Below are positions 1 through 12,574 of a stretch of DNA of 64,000 nt, one piece after another. Below the pieces are notes generated by a model. That model saw nothing but the letters and a program-made list of their open reading frames with translations. It did no database searches and had not been told where the DNA came from. The translations under genes and the position numbers were made by a program. This DNA comes from Gymnorhina tibicen (lineage: Eukaryota > Chordata > Aves > Passeriformes > Artamidae), in NCBI GenBank assembly GCA_013399875.1, contig VXAZ01005564.1, positions 393,603-457,602 of the forward strand, read 5' to 3'. Position 1 is the stretch's first letter, and the number at the start of each line of letters is the position of its first letter.

Positions 1-21
1 AAAAAAAAAAAAAAAAAAAAA
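1..21. repeat. Poly-A run at window edge
   Basis: Twenty-one consecutive A residues abut GC-rich island sequence. An abrupt homopolymer beside a CpG island often marks a hard-to-assemble position, as at the A-rich gap near 26.4 kb. It could also be a true low-complexity tract. The window does not show what lies to its left. Confidence 0.8.
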
Positions 22-475
22 GCGCCCGTTTGCTCTGTGCCCCGAGCAGAACCTGTCCCTCACGGGCGGAATTTTCCCCGTCTTATTTTTCCTGCTCTCT
101 CCCGCATTTTTTTTTNGAGCGGGGCCGCTCACATGATGCCCGCGTCACCCCGCGCCGCCGCCGGCGCCCTCTTCGAACCGGCCCCGCCGCCGCTCGGGGG
201 CCCCGCGGCCGCCCCGGAGCCTCCCGCGGTCACCGCCCGCCCCCCGTCCTGGCCGGGATGGAGGCACCCGGAGCTGGGCTTGGGGTTAATGGGGATTCTG
301 AATAAATTGTACGGGAGTCGTGCCCCGCGGCGCTTTGAAAATAATTCGTGTGGAAGTTATGGCAGTGAATGGTTTGTGTCTGGGTCTGGGTGGATGCGCT
401 TCCCGGGAGTGGGGCTGCCCGCTCGCACCCCGCGGTTCGCCGGGCTCCATCCCGGCCAGGACGGGGGGGCTCGAG
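22..475. promoter_or_regulatory. CpG island, possible promoter or first exon
   Basis: CpG dinucleotides are dense across this stretch, especially 120-270 and 400-475, whereas the sequence after about 480 becomes AT-rich and CpG-poor. In birds and mammals such islands usually mark promoters and first exons. Overlapping frames are open on both strands because stop codons are rare at high GC; none resembles a known protein. A single N at 116 lies inside a T-run, so any frame crossing it is uncertain. Transcription direction cannot be decided from the sequence. The island also holds a perfect 24-bp inverted repeat, listed separately. Confidence 0.75.
240..468. repeat. Perfect 24-bp inverted repeat inside CpG island
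   Basis: Bases 240-263 are the exact reverse complement of bases 445-468, with a 181-base spacer. The repeat ends sharply: the flanking bases do not pair on either side. The arms are GC-rich, centred on a GGCCGGGATGG / CCATCCCGGCC core. As RNA this could fold into a long stem. It may equally be a small inverted duplication or two opposite-strand copies of a GC-rich repeat. No function can be assigned. Confidence 0.9.
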
Positions 476-3400
476 GTACCTGGGAATGCTGTCTGCACCA
501 GCAGAGTACAACTGGATGCACACACTTGCTTCTACGTATGCTTTTACACCCTGTCTAACTCCATTTTCTTCTCTAAAATATGTTTTGGAAACCCCGTTAC
601 AAAAATTACACAACTTATCAGTTACACCTGGAAAACAAAGGTTGGTGCTTTGCTCCTTGTATAACCCGGTTCGCTAAAATACACAGATAGTTCTTCTCTA
701 TGCACACACCCCACACATGAGTTAGTGAAATGTTCTCTACTATACAAATATTATTTACCCTCATTTGCAAAATTCGATTATCTACCACACTGTTCCCACG
801 AACACACCTTCTTATATCATCCAGTTACTATATTTAGAAACACCCACAGTAAAATAATTATGTGAATAGAGCAAACAACTAGGAGGTCACAGCTAATGTC
901 ATCAAATACATCTGCTGAGCTGCCCTTGCTGAAAGAGGGGGGGACCTCAGGAGAAACAGGGAACATCACAATCACTATTTTTAAATGTCACAGAGCCTAA
1001 GAGTTCTGGAGTCACCGGAGAGACTTACCAGTGTCTCTAGGTGTTCTTTTAGGCTAATAGCAGTTTTGAAAGTCTTAGAGAAACTTAGAAGTGTGTGCCC
1101 AGATACATCTGAAGCAAAGATGGTAATAATTCCTTGTATCTTTTATAGGCTATTTATTTGTATAGTTTCATGTAATACACAACATTCAAATATATTTTAA
1201 TTGTGGAGTCTACAAGGCATAAAGGACACAAAAAAGCAGAATTCAGGGTGAAAATTATAAAACCTCATACTTTTTTTATGGTTTCAGGTATGAAGAGAAT
1301 GCAGAAATGCCAGTACCTGCCACCTCACACAGGAGGGAAAATCTGCCCCAGCCTCCAGGCTTTGCTTCCCTCGGGGTCTCAGCTGGGAGTAAGGGAGCCC
1401 ATCTCAAGCTCCAAATGTGAAGGACTACACAAACAAGATAAAAATTATTGTTGGAGATATACAAAAGGCAAAAATCTTGGTGACTGGTGTCTGTACAGGG
1501 AAACAGGATGGGTAAATATGCCAAAGCATCCACGGACAAGGGAGTCACGGCTGTGTAAATGCTGTTGTCCAGCAGTGCACACCCATCCCTTCCCAAACAG
1601 AAACCATGACAGGCTCTGCGAGGTTAAACTCTGACAGGAATCACTGCCCTCCTGCTGTAGATACCCTGTGCCTCTGTCTCTAGGCTGAGCAAAGCATGAG
1701 GTGGCTGAAAAACACACTCAGCTAATTCACAAAGCTCCCAGTTACTTACAACAGAATTAAGAATTAGCTCCTTGTATTACAAGTGTTACTAAAGTGTGAA
1801 AGTATCAAAAGCTACAGAAAACAAAAAGAAAACTCTCACACTGTGTAACCTATCAGCAATTACAGACTTTTTTTGTCTTTCTGAAATATGACAGGACTCA
1901 GGACATCAGGCACCACCCGCACTTCACAAACCCAGTGAACTGCCAGGAGTTTTTTCACTGCTGTCCTGATTTGGAGCCCATCGTTTGAAGAGTGAGCATA
2001 CCAACACATTAGCTGTTCGCACTCTTTTTTATTTGTTTGAATAACATAATGCTGCTAATGTGTCTTTGGAGTAAATTGTGTTTCTTATTGGAACTAGTTC
2101 CATTAGCTACCATCTTGTAAAAATCCATGGACTTCAGCTTCACGAGATTCCTGCCATCAGAAGGGTAAGTGCAGGCACAATCCGACCCCTGACTCACCAT
2201 AAAATGAAAACTCGCTTCCGAAGAACCTGCAGCCTTAGGAACAAATAATGCAAAGATAAAATAACTATATGTATGGGCATAGTGCCTCTGTGATAAAAGT
2301 ATAACTATTTAAAGCTTGAAAATAGGGTGTTAAAGGACACTGCTGCATGTTAAATGAAAGTGTTTTCCAAAAAGGTAAGCTAACAAGAACGTGGAAATGG
2401 CTGTAAAAGGACATCAGAAGACTTACAGCTATTGACTCAATCCTACACTATTTAAATTAATGGGAAATACAAGGTTGCACACAGAAGATGGCTAGTATTG
2501 CACAGTTACAGGTTAAAGTCATATTCATTGATATTCCTTCTGTGTTTGAATAGAATAGAGGCTGTTGGTTTTTTTATTTTTCAGTCTAAAGTAAATGCAA
2601 AGACTCTGACACACCAACATGCATTTCAGGGTAAGAATTTCACAAAAGAACAGGAGGTTTGGCAGTGTGAAACAATATTCTGCTGTTTTCCCTTCTCAAA
2701 CCAGAAAGGATCTCACAAGGAGAGCCAGCAGTATAGTTCAAAGCAATAATATTTCAATTGAGTATTTGGGAGAAAAGGAGGGTGTACGAAAGTTCCTTGT
2801 ATCTATAATCCATTTCAGGCCATTTGATAGCTTTAGCTAATAGATTTTTAGTCCCATTGACTTAATTTCTATTACATCCTAAGGAAAATCATCAGATCTC
2901 TTAATTTTCTTAATTTCTTTTTTGAAAGATGAATTATTTTTCCATTTTCCCTCCACAGCTTTTGCCCCAAAATCTAATTTCTGGTGTCTGAGACTGAAGA
3001 AGGATTTGTAAGAATATCCTAATCCTGTAAATAAACCTGAACTTTACTCAGTTGAGCAGTCCTATTGAAGTGCATAACTTATGCAGACTTTACTCTTCCC
3101 AGCTAGGAACTATATTAGCTTGATTTAGAAATGGATAAAAAGGTTTAGATATAAAGTAGAAGCAGACTATCAATAGCAGTAGGAGAGAGCACTTGTTGAA
3201 AAGTTCACATCTTTTATGCTTCCCCCACCCTATATACATAAACTTCTGTCCTTTTAAGATTTACATGTAATACCCGCTGATAAAATCACTCAAGAGGACC
3301 TCAAGAAAAATGCTGTCTTTTTACTTTATATCTGATAGACTGTTACATGTATTTCAATGCATTTTTCTTCTGGCAGTCTCCCTTGCGCATGAAGATATTC

Positions 3401-5669
3401 ACACTTAGGTAAGAGGCCGGGAAATACTGTTGTAAAAGTCACAAACATTGGCTGGAAATGCAGATGCAAGACGTGGTTTTGGAGTTACTACTGCCTTAAC
3501 AGAGTAGATTCTGAGCCTGTTGAAAAAAGGCTTTTCAGACACATATTTCATGCTGTTCTGTTCTTTTCTCTTTTGAACTAAATGGATAAAACTTTCTGCC
3601 TACAGTTCTGATGTTTTATCGGTTTTACTCTCAACTGATCAGAGTCAGGCTCTGAATTCACTCGAGTTACTTTTTGTATTTACAGCTGATTATGAGACCC
3701 AGATCAGATGCCCATCTTACCCCACAGCTTCCTCCCAAACCCTTCAGGTGACAAACCCCCTTATTCCCTATTGCAAATAATTCATATTTGTTAGTGGGTT
3801 GAAGGCACTGAGCACTTGGATGCCTCCAGTAAAGAAGAAATGGTTAATTAATTTTCAGATGGGACAGTCGTGCAGTTCCTTACAGGCTCTCGCTGTCCAC
3901 AGTGAATGTGACCTCGTAAACTTTTGGCTGTGAACTGTGGGGGTGGAGTTGTGACCAGTTGTGCTCATTTGGAAGAGAAGACGCAGACGACATCTCGCTC
4001 CAGCATCCCTTAGCAACTGGACTGAAATGGCACTGCACCCTCTGAGGAGGCTGTCAGCCTTCCTCGCCTCTGGAATAGCCTGTACTCCAGTTCCTACCAT
4101 GGCTCAGGAGACACAGCAGAGAGGACAAAATTTGTAGCTCGAAAAGTAAAAGCAACAGCGCTGATCTAATCTCCTTTGTTTGTTTGTAGGAAATAGCATA
4201 TTTTCTGCAAGTCTTTTCCATGGAAGGATACAGAGCTCAGTTAACCTGGGGGACACATGAAACAAATGGTTCTTACAGCAACACCTGGATTTTTGTTAAG
4301 GAGCCTACATTACCCCATGCTCCATTTTGCTGTCCTACAAATCCACAGTGCCGTGGCTGAGCAGTTGGAACTGACCTCCCTCTTTTAAAAGCAGGGATTA
4401 ACTCTGGAACAGATTGACTCTTTCAGTTAAAGGACATTTTTTAATAGCACACACTGTATATTTTTGTGTATGGATACCTCTCTGGCTTGAAGTTAGTTAC
4501 ATTTAGGGTCTTCATCCTGGACTGGTAGTTGAGTATCAAACCTATCAACCTCAATGTATTTAATCCCCAGTAAACTTAATCTTTTAGTTACAGATAAGGA
4601 TTAATTAAGGTTCTGATTTAGACTTAGATCAGTGGGGGTTTTTTCATCTAAAAAAAACTGCCATGGCTTCTTGCAGTGACTCAGGTCTGCTGCTCATGTT
4701 TTCCTTAGATGGAGCCATCCTCCACGAGCTATCGAGCTATCGTCCTGAAAATCCTTTGGACTCTGGGAAGAACGAAACGTGGTGATAAAAAGGGAGACGG
4801 TTTCAAAGTCTCCAAATTACCCTTTGACCTGCTGAACAAGGAACCCTTGAGTAATCTCAAGCCCGTTTAAAGGAGAAACAAACAAATTAAAGCCAAACAA
4901 TAATCTAAAAAGGAAAACCAAAGCAAACAGATTGGAATTGGAGCAAGAATTCAATGTGGGGTTTTTTTTCATCTGTTTCCTTTGTGGGGGCCAGAACAAA
5001 AATCACTTTAAAAAGCATTCAGAGGTAAACAAGGTAAGAAATGCAGCCATTACCAATCAACCCCTGGGAGGGCAAAGCAGGATCATCACGTGAAAAGACA
5101 AGTTTGTCTGTCAGAAAGGAAGGAGTGAGTGCAATGAAACGAGCATTGTCAGGGAGGAATTAATGCACCACTAATGTATTCAATAAAGAACAAACACAAA
5201 ACACTTAACTACAGATACTCCAAAATAAACAGAATGAAAAGGAGATACTTCCCTCTCTGGCAAAGAGGAAGAATTTTTCCATACAGAAATTCTAAACTTA
5301 AAAGGGATTTTTGTTTTGTTTTTAAATAAAAACAAGCCTAAAGTCTACTAATAGAATTAACCAAGATCTTCCTTTAAACCAAAGAAAAAAAACCCCCTTG
5401 CCTCCCTCCTTTCACTTCGAGGGAAACACTTCCCTCAGAAACATTAAAAGAGACTTTAAGGAACTCATGGAATTATGGAAATAACACACTGAGTAAGAGC
5501 TTTTCACTTAGTAGCTTTTCTTATTTTCATATAGTTCTTTTTCTTGATATTCCTTCTCACTCCTCATGCATTCTGCACTGCACTTTATTAAAAAAGAAAA
5601 AAGCCCTCTTATGTAACAGAAGTAGCAGCACATCCTAGCTCTCCACATAACACATATGGAATGCCGATT
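476..5669. other. Non-coding AT-rich stretch, nothing recognised
   Basis: About 5.2 kb of mostly AT-rich sequence with frequent stops in all frames. The longest open frame (1203-1634, plus strand, 143 codons) resembles no known family and has no supporting gene structure. A splice-donor-like AGG/GTAAGT lies near 2163 without an identifiable exon. I saw no CR1, LTR or DNA-transposon signature. Confidence 0.6.
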
Positions 5670-5684
5670 AAAAAAAAAAAAAAA
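5670..5684. repeat. Poly-A run of 15
   Basis: Simple homopolymer in AT-rich non-coding sequence. It has no adjacent retroposed sequence that I can recognise. Confidence 0.9.
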
Positions 5685-5740
5685 CTGGAACAAGCCTTTT
5701 CTCATATTTAGTTTCAGTATTTGTCAACATTCACTGCAGA

Positions 5741-6066
5741 CCTACCCCTGACTGCAAACTTTTCTCATAAAGAAATATTCTGCTTTAATCCTTGTTACGT
5801 TCGGGTCACAAAGCCCAGGGAGGCAGTTGTGGCAGAGGCTGTTTTCTAAATATCGGTTATAGTTAATTCCTGCAAAGAAGCACGAAACTCCCAAGCTTTC
5901 CTCCTGCCCGGGGGTCAGCAGAGGAGAGGAGGCTCCTGCCTTCACCTCCCCAGCACCCAGGGCAGCCCAGCACCAGCCGCAGTTCCCACCGGAGCAGGGT
6001 GGCAGCTGGGGCTGAGCCTGACCCAGCCTGACTCCGGGCGTACGGTGAGCCATCCCTCCATGCCAA
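5741..6066. other. Short GC-rich patch
   Basis: A local GC-rich segment (mainly 5880-6050) with few CpGs, bounded by AT-rich sequence. Two overlapping minus-strand frames are open here, of 103 and 67 codons. Neither resembles a protein family. It is best read as compositional heterogeneity. Confidence 0.45.
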
Positions 6067-6929
6067 TATTATTTATTACTGACACTGCATTCTCATTTCA
6101 TGGTGCATAACAGGAAAGGGAATAAGAGGATTGTTAAAATAGTTCTTGCTAAGTTGTCACACAGGTTTTAATGTGCTGTAAACATTCCTCTCCTTCTTTT
6201 ACATTTTTTTAAATAGAATGACGTCCAGACTTTCATGCTCAAAATAACTTTACATTTTAGTGCTAGCAAACCACAATACTCTCAATACCAGGAGCTATTA
6301 GAGACGATCTGCAAGGAAAACAGGACTGTGATTTTGCTACTCTGTCTCCACATTGCTAAAGGCCTAAAAGTGTTCCTTTTGAAAATGGGTATTTTTCTCC
6401 CATCTTTTTCTTTAGATGAAAAAACATTAAGTCTAGGTCCTAAGATTACATACTGACACAGTTATAGAATAGGGGTCTTTTGTACCCTGTTTTTCCTGGA
6501 AGAATCTGTCTGTCTGGCAAACTAACAGCACCATTACATCTTAAGTGCCTTGATGTTAAATTAGAGTGCCCCACACGCCTTAGGGCAGTTGCAGAATTTA
6601 GACCCTTTTTACAGTGAAAAAGTCTTTCTGGTGTGGGGGGTTTTTTTTGTGTCTGTCAGATTTTAGAAATGTATATGAACCAATTGATTGTCTCCAAGGC
6701 TTTAGGTGCACAGTGAAAGGTTTTCCTTGTTGCTCTGTCTCAGGCAAAGCGAGGAAAGACATCCATGGCCAGGGCTGTGGGAAGCAGGCGGGAGCTGGGT
6801 TAGAACCTGTGGTCTAGCACTGGATTTTGCCTCTGCAACATCAAAACCAGCATAGGTGAAGGATTTATCCCCTTCTGTGGACCCAGCTGGGGGATGATCA
6901 GGCCTGTCTGAACGCTCACAAGCTGTGAA
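6067..6929. other. Non-coding stretch, nothing recognised
   Basis: Mixed-composition sequence with short T-runs and stops in every frame. It ends at the left boundary of the MIR-type element. No gene, repeat or RNA signature was seen. Confidence 0.5.
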
Positions 6930-7215
6930 TGGAGACAAGATGAGTGTGGGGATCAAACAGGGAAACAGGATCCAGCAGACCTGATCTACTGCAGATGGTT
7001 CAATCCAGCACAGCCGCCAATCCGTGGGTGACCTTGGACGAGCCACTTCCCTTTTTTGTGCCTCTTTGTCCAGCTATCTTTTATCTGCCTCTCTCTTACA
7101 GGTTGTGAGCTGTTTGCTTCCGACATGTCTGCACAGCACTGAGAACCAAGGGGCCCTGGTCTCACTGGTGACCTTTAAGCCCTTCTGCTACATGTTTCAT
7201 CATAAAATAATTATT
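6930..7215 (+). mobile_element. MIR/CORE-SINE-type ancient SINE
   Basis: A tRNA-derived SINE relic on the plus strand. A pol III B-box-like motif GGTTCAATCC is at 6997-7006. It is followed about 20 bases later by GTGGGTGACCTTGGACGAGC (from 7025), matching the MIR core region (consensus TGTGACCTTGGGCAAGTCAC), and then the pyrimidine-rich core with a TTACAGGTTGTGAGC-like segment near 7096-7110. The right part (about 7125-7165) contains GCACAGCACTGAG and GGGGCCCTGGTCTC, recalling the 3' segment of amniote MIR-like SINEs, and ends in an AATAAT-like tail near 7205. The A box is not clear and substitutions are many, consistent with great age. Boundaries are approximate, and subfamily assignment needs a repeat library. 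Confidence 0.75.
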
Positions 7216-7639
7216 CAAAAAGGAAGCAAGTTTTTTTAATAGTCTGTCTTCCTTTTCTTAGCACCTCTTAGACATTTTCAGCAACATTTCATGAAAATAA
7301 AAAAAAGGCTCTAGTCAAAATCTTAATGCTCCTTTCCTTAAATGAAAATGGTGAGAAAGCTGCTAGTACTCTGTCAAGTCCGTCTCCCACAGGCCCTCCA
7401 GCAAAACCAGGGAAAGCTAGAACCAGCATGCTTGCTACATTCAAAGTACCAGACAAAGATACTTTTTATTTTGAAAATAGAAAAAAAAAAAAATGCCTGC
7501 ACACTTCTCAGTCTTTCTTTGCCCACCAGGACAGAAACCTGGTGCTGTGTTCTTCTGCAGGTCACTCCCAGTTTGCTTTATGCTCTCTGGTGTTACAATA
7601 ACGAATTTGTTTTTCCATTGCTCCCTTGTCTGGCTGTGA
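7216..7639. other. Non-coding stretch, nothing recognised
   Basis: AT-rich sequence with A-runs near 7300 and 7481. It carries fragments of longer open frames that extend into the GC-rich patch to the right. None is supported as coding. Confidence 0.5.
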
Positions 7640-8150
7640 CCTGTTCCCTTCTGAAGCAATCGGCTTTTTACAGCTCCCTCTCCGCTGTGCAAACAGAGAA
7701 CGAGCACAGCCGAGCCCCCAGAGCTCTGGGGCCAGGAGCTCCCTCCAGCCCGGACCTGGACCCGCTTCCCGGGTGTCATCCCCAGAGAACGAGCTCCCCA
7801 AAATCCCCCACTGCGCACGGCGAGCCCCCTCCCCTCTGCTCGGTGGGATCCCAGCCACGTCAGTGTTCCTATGTCTGATGGAAAGCCCTCGGAACACCCA
7901 GGGAACCAGGGATGCCGAAGGGGCCGGGGATTCGATGGCTTTGAGCCTGCTGCCACCACCTCTGCAGCCCCATAAAACACAAGAGGGGCTGGGAACCTGC
8001 CCTGCCCTCACCCCCCAGCCCTGGGGTGCCAGCTGGGGGACCCCTGTCCCCTCCAGCCCTGAGCCGTGGGGCACCTGGAAGATGCCGGATCCCCCCGGCC
8101 CCGGCAGCCCCAGGCTGAAGGCAGGGCCCTGCTTCGTGGCTGCACTTCAC
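7640..8150. other. GC-rich patch with overlapping open frames
   Basis: C- and G-rich sequence with a moderate CpG count, lower than in the three islands. Four overlapping open frames of roughly 170-185 codons reach into it from both strands (7342-7878 and 7626-8183 plus; 7441-7980 and 7562-8074 minus). Frames open together on both strands point to low stop density rather than a gene, and the translations are rich in P, G, A and S with no family resemblance. It could be a decayed CpG island or a GC-rich exon of a non-coding RNA. Confidence 0.4.
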
Positions 8151-11100
8151 ACCCTATATATAAAATACACAGCTGTACAGTGAGTCTGAAACGTTCTTTC
8201 TATGAATTGGTGTTACTGAAGGATATATATACTAACTCCATACATGAGAGAGTTAAGGAAGATTTGTCCAAGGAACTACTTCCAGAGGAAGTGCTGGGCA
8301 GCCACATTATTTGTTTCATTTAAAATGATTTCAGGCTCGATAATGTCTCTTTATCAAAACTACACATGTGCTGAGCATGCACAGTGCTGTGTGTTGTGAG
8401 CCATACAGGAAGGGGTGGATTTAATTTATTTCTTTATTATGAATATTATGGTGCTGTAAGGAGAATCCTGGCTGACAGCGTGAAATAAAGCAAAACTTTC
8501 AGAGGATATTTTGGGAGCTGAAGTTCCTGTACTGCCTTTTCAAATTCAGTCTTAAATTCTGTATTCCTAATCCTCTGTTCTGTCTGGACCATCTCATAAT
8601 TGGACATGTATATTATTACAAAGCTGAGCAAGTACCTCCTAAGATTTGCCATTAATATTCGTTTGAAAGAAAAATGGAGTTCAGTTTCCTGGTTTTCCTT
8701 CCCTCGAGTGAGGAGACCAATGAGGGAGTTTATAAATTCACAGTTCTGGCAGGCAAAAGGGACCAAGGCAATTGTGACACACCAAAAATAGTTCTCCATC
8801 AAAATGATAACCCTGTTTTATTTTGCAAACATAGTTTTGGCTATAAGGTTTGTTTACATGTATTTGGTATCATACCCCCCACGGTGGATCAAAGCACTCT
8901 GTACCCAGCTGAACGACAATGGCCCGAAGCAGAAAGAACCACCATGGCCAGCACAAGCCATCTTCCAGCATAGAAATAAAAAGAATTAATTCTTCTCCAC
9001 CCTAAAAGCTGGTTTGGAGGGAAGAAAGTGGGCTAGAAAGAATAGAATTCTGACTCTCTGTGGGTCAGTGTGGGCTGCACTGGAGGGAAGGCAGAAGAGC
9101 TGCTGCGTGTAGGGACTGTGACCCAATCTAAGATGCACCAGCCACGAGATCAAACTGTGCAGCAGCAACTTGCAAGAATGCTCTGTTTCAGTGATCTGTA
9201 TATGCTTACAGCTTCTTAAGAGTAAAGTTAAAAAGGCTAAGAAATTCCTTGCCCACGGATGAGTAAAAGATTTCCTGTTACCAGAGAGTTGAAACTGAGA
9301 TTGTACCATGGACTTAAGAATGTGAAGCGCTGAAGCAGTGCTTCCACCAGCTAAAAAATGGACTGCAGGATCTCACTGCCCCAAAGAGTGTCCTCAAGCA
9401 GGTCTCTTTATGGAAGCATCAGTGTGAACTCTGCAATGACCAGGTGAGAGGTAGCAGAAGGACAGAGGTTCACTGGCAAACACTCCAAACTGATCTGCAT
9501 AAAGAAAAGGTGGGACAAGACATGACAGAAATAACCTCCCGTGGCTTGAGACCTCCTGCCCTAGCAACAATTATTTAATTGTTACAGTCTCTTAATACCC
9601 AAGTAAGAAACCTTTTTATTGCATCAAGTTCTCATGTCTAGACAGATACACATCACAGAATGAATCACTGCCTTTGAAGACCCGAGCTCGAGAGCACTCC
9701 ATGGTGGAAAGCCACTATCTGGGCGCATCAACACTTGTGGAACAATTTTCTGGAGACAGGTTTTTCAGTACGTTTCAGTAAGGTTTACTGGCTGTGAGAA
9801 ACTCTGGTTTTCCAACAGTATCCTTAAAGGACTGATAAGAAAGCAGTATAGGCTTAGTAAAGGAACCTCTTAAACACAGAGTCCTAAGTCTTCAAAAATA
9901 CCCCAACTTCACCCCCAAAACAATTAAAAAGCTAACAAAAACACATCAGCAAGGCAAAAATACATGGAAAAAACAAACAGCCTTGAATTCATCTCTTAGC
10001 CTGATTATGCCTTTCCTAACAGCAATGATTCTGCCTCCTCTCTGTCTAGAAGGTTTCACTTCTTTGCGAGACAGCACCTATTCCCTGAATAACTGGAACC
10101 CCTCTTCTGCCTCTTTGCTTTGGCTTCAAAGGTTCTTTTTTTTGCTCCTTTCCAGAACTGCCGATCGGCTTCTCTGCAAAATGGTCAGTGTCTTACAGAA
10201 TTCTTTCCCTCAGCTATTCTGGATGATTCCCAGCTTTCTCATTTGTCCTCTTGGAGGTGCTCCTCTCCCTGCCAAGGACATAGGGCATCTCCAACGTGGG
10301 CCTGTATTTTAATTCAGCACAGGACGAAGGATTTGGTGAAGGTGAAGGTGTTCTCAAAAACTGTGTTCTCAAAACCACAGTTTGACTCACATATGCCCCC
10401 AAACAATCATACATTAGCAATTATAATGATCTTTAATTAAAAAAAGAAATATGTTGCTGCTCTTACAGATAAGGATCTGTAGAAATACTTGTATAGGTGC
10501 CATGAAAGTTTATTTTTTCAAACTACATTTCAGTGAGGTTATTTTTAACTACCTTACCTGCATTACTCGAATTCTACTCTAAAACGAACTTCTTTGAAGT
10601 TTTCTTATTAGAAAAGCTTTAAAACTAAGCAGTTTGAATTATTTTTCTATGAACCACCTAATCTTCTTAAATAATAAAAAGTTAACTTCAGCTCAAGTCA
10701 TTCCACTCGGAAAAAAGCAAATAAAAAGCAGTAGATTCACCCATCTAGCCCTACATTTTCTCTACATTTCATCTAACCTCTGATAGTTACAATTTTTCAT
10801 GGTAAAGCCTTCTGAGTGTTTTTAGCCAACAGACTTTGGCTTTTATACTGGAAAGTCTGTTACATAAATGTCACTTTCATTTATATCTTCAGATATTACA
10901 AAGTCATTAATGCAGTTGATTCCTAAGAAAACTTATATTTTAGAAACTTCTTCTAGCTCTGGTACTGCATAAACACGTCTAATGCAGAGCATGAGAAGAT
11001 GATACCTTGGAGATGCTACACATTTTAAATTGGGAGTAGAAGCTAAATTCTCACATTCTTCTTGATATGAACATCAGTCGTCAATGACACATTTCATTTC

Positions 11101-11869
11101 CAGAGAGCCACGATCTCCTAACTACAGTTGGTAGCTGCATTCACGTTGTTCTGTAGAGAGCTGTGGCTTGGATCCTAAGGTCTCACAAGATGAGAATTTG
11201 GGGTTGGATGCCACGGCACTAAAATTGCTCTTCAGGAGATTCCATCGCTGTCGAAATCAGAACCCAAAAAAACCTCCCCTCCTGGTTTTTAATCCTGCTC
11301 AAAACCAAATATTGGAAGCAGGTTAAGATCTACGAACTAACAGATCTGGCCTCTTGCCACGTGCCATATTAAGATGCCATATTTAGCTCTTCGTTCCCTA
11401 ATAATCAGACATTTACCCTGTTCCCTCCAGCCCTTTCATCTACTTCCAGTATGCTGCTACTAACCAAGATGTCTTTCACTCTTCTCTTTCTTTCTTCCAT
11501 TTCTCCTTGCTGTTTTACACACGATTAGCGCTGCTATCCCCATTGCACTGGAAAAGGGACTGTTGTGCTCCCTCTGCTGCCTGCTGGGCTCTGCAGCAGC
11601 ACGGCAAGAGGTGGTGAGGAATCAGAGTTCTCCTCAGCAGAAGGAATTACTATAATGTCAAAACTCCCGTTGCTACATGAACGAAACCCAAAAACGCCGA
11701 GCAGGGAAGCCTCTCCCCAATATTCTCCACACACCTCTTGTGCGGCTGGCAAGGAGCTAAGGGCCTCCCGCCAGAGCCCCTCAGGAGTGCGGGGAAGGCC
11801 AAGAGCAGGGAGTAAAGAACACAAATGGATGGGCTATAACACTGTCTAAGCTTTGGTTTCTGGGCACTC
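8151..11869. other. Non-coding stretch, nothing recognised
   Basis: About 3.7 kb, AT-rich, with stops in all frames. The longest frame from 8151 to 9980 is 118 codons (8446-8802, minus), with biased composition and no family match. Around 10-10.4 kb three frames of 68-109 codons overlap on both strands, which again suggests chance. No repeats were recognised. Confidence 0.55.
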
Positions 11870-12110
11870 CTGGCGGGAAGAGGGCCGGCCAGTTTCTCAA
11901 GGCTGGTTGCAGTGTTCCTGTCACACGGTCCTTGACACCGCTACCGGAGCGGCCGTCGCTGCAAGGAGCCTGGTGCAGAACTCCTTGGGCAAGGTTAGTT
12001 CCCAGCTGATCGCAGCCACGCGAGGATGAACTCCTCTTCATTCCCTCGAGCAGGCGGTTGTCAGGGCTAAGAGTACGGAGAAGGACTGTGGACCGCCAAT
12101 TATCTAAAGA
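11870..12110. other. Small CpG-containing cluster
   Basis: A short GC-rich segment with a tight run of CpGs around 11936-11962 (ACCGGAGCGGCCGTCGCTGC) and a few more to 12110. It is too short to call an island. It could be a minor regulatory element or the remnant of one. Confidence 0.3.
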
Positions 12111-12566
12111 ATTCTCTGGAAATCTTAACAACGTGGAGCACTCTGTCCCTCTGCTTCAGTGCCCGCAGCCCGGGTGCTGTGTCTGTCCTTCCCACGGGTG
12201 ATTCAGCAGCAAAGAATATTTACTGTTATTTAACAATGCAGTGGTCTACAGACATAACTTATGACTCAACAGAAAACACACTGGGTGCAGACCTTCTACA
12301 GAAATGATCAACAGATTGTGTCTTGAGTTTAAAAGAAAAAAAAAAAAGGAAATATTTTATTTATTTGAGGACCATATGAGAATAAAATAGATGAAGTGGA
12401 AGATACCTTCATGCTGTTTTTAGCAATTACAGTCTTGGTTGAATACTTTTAGAAATTAATATTTAGGATATTATGGATTAAGTGAAAGGTTCACTGGATT
12501 GTGTCTGAAACATCTAAAAAACAAGCCTTCAAGTCTTTGTTTATGTTGGCAAGTAACCCGGCTGGG

Positions 12567-12574
12567 TATAAAAG
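12567..12574 (+). promoter_or_regulatory. Isolated TATA-box match
   Basis: TATAAAAG flanked by G/C (GGCTGGG on the left, CC on the right) matches the classical TATA box with its usual GC context. No CpG island, initiator or exon is recognised downstream, so it may be a chance match in AT-rich DNA. Confidence 0.2.

Noticed and set aside
6997..7006. A tRNA-like B box that could indicate a tRNA gene.
   Set aside because: No cloverleaf, A box or acceptor stem can be built around it. The downstream match to the MIR core explains it better.
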